This document shows, piece after piece, positions 5,392 through 7,563 of a DNA stretch of 7,563 nt (positions are counted from its first letter, which is position 1; every line of letters begins with the position of its first letter). The stretch is from Bifidobacterium breve. Lineage in GTDB: Bacteria > Actinomycetota > Actinomycetes > S36-B12. The position numbers were made by a program, and so were the translations under genes. The notes under the pieces are model-generated. The model was given only the letters and a program-made list of their open reading frames with translations, did no database searches and was not told where the DNA came from. Where the stretch lies: positions 1-7,563 of the forward strand of contig CAMBQX010000087.1 of assembly GCA_945870085.1 (NCBI GenBank). The letters run 5' to 3'.

Positions 5392-6588
5392 TCAGTGAAT
5401 CAATAAACCGCGCTTCAACGGGAGCACCGTTAGGAGTTGACACAGGCCCACCACGGCTAGGAATTCAAAGACCAGGGGCCAAGAATCCCAGACCTGCAAA
5501 ATCACCCCGGTTAGCAGTGGCCCGAGGGCGGCCAGCGCATAGCTGACGAAAAAAGCCATGGCGGTGAGCCGGGCTGCCCCGGCCGCATCCACGCAATACT
5601 CGCTGAGTAGCACTAATCCAAGGGCAAAAGTGCCGCCTAGGCCGATCCCGCCAACAATGAGCACCCCAGCGGTGAGGAAGCCGGGAGCTAGCCCAATTAG
5701 CAGCAGCGCCGCCGAGCTGATCAACACCACGAAGGAGTACATGGAGCGGCGAAATCTAGTTCGGTCAGCCAATGGGGGCAAGACGAGAGCGGCGATCACC
5801 ATCGCCACCGTGAATAATCCAAATAGTCCACCGCCGGCGGCCTGATCCCACCCCCGTTCGTCATATGAGGCAGCCAGCCAGGCCACGGTGCTGTAGAAAA
5901 TGACTGAATTTAGGGCTAAGAACATGGTCAAAGCCCAAGCGGTTTTGTTGCGCCAAGGCAGGGCTCTAAGTCGCACAGTCGAGCTTGGCGCCCGCTCATG
6001 ACCCCCGGCGGGCCGCTCAATGACGATCCACCCGATCAGGGCAACAAGTGCGGGAATAGCCCAAAAAGCCAAGGCGATAGTCCAAGAATGTGTCCAGATG
6101 GCGATTGGCACCGTGAGCGCCCCGCCGATCCCGGCCCCCAGCGTGAGGGCCGCACTCCAGATACCGGTTGCCCGGCCAACCGCACCGGGTACTTGCTCCC
6201 GAACGATGCCGGGTACCAAACCGGCGGCTAAGGCGATGCCCACCCCGGCGAGAAATGCGGAGAAATACAAAACCCCGGGCACAGCACCCAAGAGGCGCAT
6301 GAGCAACGCGAAAACCAAAATACCGAGAGCAATTGCCACCGTGCGGTCGCGGCCGAACCGGTTCGAAACCGCCGGAACCGCGAGCGCAAAAATCCCCATA
6401 CAAAGCACCGGGATAGTAGTAAGTGCCCCAAGTTCTACGTCATTCCAGCCCAGTTCTGCCCGGATTTCCACAATTACTTCGGGAACACTTGAAATTGCCG
6501 CCCGTAGGTTGGCCGCCACCAAAACGAGCCCGAGCATAGGAGCGAAGGCCAAGGGCACCCGTGCGGTCGATCCTTGGGGTGAGATCAC
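5392..6588 (-). CDS. MFS transporter of the CynX/NimT type
   Basis: This is a 398-residue inner-membrane permease with about twelve hydrophobic segments. The N-terminal part has the signature of the cyanate/2-nitroimidazole transporter group: TM1 ending in AANLRAAISSVPEV (25-38), then EIRAELGW and LTTIPVLCMGIFA (56-68), and the charged loop NRFGRDRT (76-83) between TM2 and TM3. A cytoplasmic loop rich in charged residues (about 190-215) divides the two six-helix halves. The second half opens with WALTMFLALNSVIFYSTVAWL (218-238), also typical of the group. The start used is GTG at 6588, with GGAG ten bases upstream; a second GTG near residue 11 is possible. The substrate cannot be deduced. It stands alone between SseB and infC, with no terminator visible before the infC promoter. 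Confidence 0.85.
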   Translation of the reverse strand: MISPQGSTARVPLAFAPMLGLVLVAANLRAAISSVPEVIVEIRAELGWNDVELGALTTIPVLCMGIFALAVPAVSNRFGRDRTVAIALGILVFALLMRLLGAVPGVLYFSAFLAGVGIALAAGLVPGIVREQVPGAVGRATGIWSAALTLGAGIGGALTVPIAIWTHSWTIALAFWAIPALVALIGWIVIERPAGGHERAPSSTVRLRALPWRNKTAWALTMFLALNSVIFYSTVAWLAASYDERGWDQAAGGGLFGLFTVAMVIAALVLPPLADRTRFRRSMYSFVVLISSAALLLIGLAPGFLTAGVLIVGGIGLGGTFALGLVLLSEYCVDAAGAARLTAMAFFVSYALAALGPLLTGVILQVWDSWPLVFEFLAVVGLCQLLTVLPLKRGLLIH

Positions 6589-6619
6589 TTGCTGAATACT
6601 CCACCCGTACCCTCACGCC
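6589..6619. promoter_or_regulatory. 31-base divergent region between the transporter and SseB genes
   Basis: Only 31 bases separate the two start codons, so each promoter must reach into the other gene's coding region. On the plus strand GAATACT at 6594-6600 could serve as a -10 for the SseB gene, giving a leader of only about a dozen bases, and I see no good Shine-Dalgarno there. I see no clear promoter for the transporter. Confidence 0.25.
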
Positions 6620-7048
6620 ATGGCATCGGGGGGCAAGAAGTTGGCGCGACCGGCGTTTGCCGATGATGATGGCTCACCGGATTTAGAGTTGCGAACTGCA
6701 CTGATCTCCCCTACCGATTCATTGATCGCACTCTTGAAAACCAGTCGACTCTTGGTGGCGGTGGTGGCAGTTGCAGGTGAGACCAGCGCCGACGGCTCAG
6801 ACAAGAGTAGCCACCTGGCAGCGGTTTCGATGATCAACGATGCTGGACAAAAGGGCTTGCTGGCATTCACCGGGGTGGACTCACTCGCCATTTGGGATCC
6901 AACCGCGCGACCGGTGCCGGTGCTCGGTGCTGAAGCAGCGCAATCAGCGATCGTCGATGGGGCTGAGGCACTTGTTATTGATGTCGCGGGGCCGCAGCGC
7001 TACGTCGTGACCGGTATTGCCCTCGTTGAATTAGCAGTTGCGGACTAA
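6620..7048 (+). CDS. SseB N-terminal-domain family protein
   Basis: This is a 142-residue soluble protein of the actinobacterial SseB-domain family, whose molecular role is not established. Family traits are visible in order: a short polar N-terminus (1-30), SLIALLKTSRLLVAVVAV (34-51), an acidic linker, then GLLAFTGVDSLAIWDPTARP (79-98) with the characteristic AFT...WDP block, and ALVIDVAGPQRYVVTG (117-132) near the end. It is the only plus-strand gene in the window. Such genes are often found beside infC in actinobacteria, here separated from it by the transporter. The ATG at 6620 has no clear Shine-Dalgarno, so a very short or leaderless mRNA is possible. It ends four bases inside hisG on the other strand. 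Confidence 0.85.
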   Translation: MASGGKKLARPAFADDDGSPDLELRTALISPTDSLIALLKTSRLLVAVVAVAGETSADGSDKSSHLAAVSMINDAGQKGLLAFTGVDSLAIWDPTARPVPVLGAEAAQSAIVDGAEALVIDVAGPQRYVVTGIALVELAVAD

Positions 7049-7563
7049 AGGCGGCAAGCGTGGATGTCGGTGACCAAGATTCCGCGAGCCCCTAGGTCAT
7101 ACAGCTCATCCATGACCCGGTGCACATCAGCACTCGGCACCATCGCGCGCACAGCCCGCCAATTTGGGTCATGCAGTGCCGAAATCGTCGGTGACTCTAT
7201 GCCGGGTGTGATAGCACATGCATTTTCGAGTGACTCAAATCTAATGTCGTAGTCAACAAGTACGAATGAGCGCGCGACCATGACTCCGCTTAGGCGCCGG
7301 ACGAATGTTTCAACAGCCGGATTCACTTGCGCATCGCGGCGCTGGATCAATAATGCTTCGGAGACGAGTAGTGGTTCACCTATTAACTCAAGACCAGCAC
7401 GCTTAATAGTTGCTCCCGTGGCAACGACATCGGCAATGGCATCGGCGACACCCAGGGCCACCGCATTCTCGACAGCACCATCAAGGCGGACCACTCGTGC
7501 CGAAATACCGTGCTCGGTGAGCCACGAATCAAGTAATCCCGAGTACGAAGTTGCGATACGGAG
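7045..7563 (-). CDS. hisG: ATP phosphoribosyltransferase HisG, long form, 5' end outside the window
   Basis: HisG catalyses the first, feedback-controlled step of histidine synthesis, joining ATP and PRPP to phosphoribosyl-ATP in the cytoplasm. The 172 C-terminal residues are present and the frame stays open to the right edge. My reading beyond the first in-frame GTG (7494) gives LRIATSYSGLLDSWLTEHGI, the normal interior of the protein, so that GTG is not the start. VRLDGAVENAVALGVADAIADVV is the conserved catalytic-domain segment that includes the PRPP-site region. From about 80 residues before the end runs the regulatory ACT-like HisG_C domain, ending LGARGILVTDIHACRL. The presence of this domain marks the long, histidine-inhibited form that needs no HisZ. 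Confidence 0.97.
   Translation of the reverse strand, partial: LRIATSYSGLLDSWLTEHGISARVVRLDGAVENAVALGVADAIADVVATGATIKRAGLELIGEPLLVSEALLIQRRDAQVNPAVETFVRRLSGVMVARSFVLVDYDIRFESLENACAITPGIESPTISALHDPNWRAVRAMVPSADVHRVMDELYDLGARGILVTDIHACRL

Noticed and set aside
6020..6595. Plus-strand 191-codon frame opposite the transporter gene
   Set aside because: It lies wholly antisense to a well-supported membrane protein. Its product is a low-complexity Ala/Pro/Thr/Arg sequence without any family trait, typical of G+C-rich antisense frames.

Overview
The window comes from the chromosome of an actinobacterium of moderate G+C, probably an uncultivated one. The evidence is the long-form HisG ending in the typical actinobacterial C-terminus, an SseB-domain protein near infC, the infC-rpmI-rplT-rRNA/tRNA methyltransferase order, and an IF-3 N-terminus of the actinobacterial kind that starts on AUC. 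The species cannot be told from the sequence. There is no mobile element, tRNA, rRNA or CRISPR array, and almost every base is coding.

Layout from right to left, because most genes lie on the minus strand. The C-terminal 172 residues of hisG (minus) enter from the right edge and meet a small SseB-domain gene (plus) tail to tail; their stop codons overlap. The SseB gene is divergent from a CynX/NimT-type major facilitator transporter (minus), with only 31 bases between the start codons. After the transporter come about 250 bases with no convincing gene. They hold a good sigma-70-type promoter whose spacer contains a perfect 12-bp palindrome, then a structured leader, and finally infC with a rare AUC start. 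infC (IF-3), rpmI (L35), rplT (L20) and a TrmH/SpoU-family RNA methyltransferase follow in the same direction.

Straight after the methyltransferase, with short gaps or overlaps, come three more minus-strand genes: a protein with the fingerprint of a 2-oxoglutarate/Fe(II) dioxygenase (HxD...H...R), cysD, and cysN, which leaves the window on the left. The stop-start overlaps ATGA (dioxygenase/cysD) and TGATG (cysD/cysN) show that the three are translated as a unit. The last visible CysN residues look like the linker of CysN-CysC fusions, so the cassette may make PAPS and not only APS.

The most interesting points are the uncharacterised dioxygenase locked into a sulfate-activation operon, the fusion of that operon to the end of a translation operon, and the infC control region (AUC start, palindrome inside the promoter, leader hairpins, an anti-Shine-Dalgarno-like stretch). 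The rest is well-known housekeeping.
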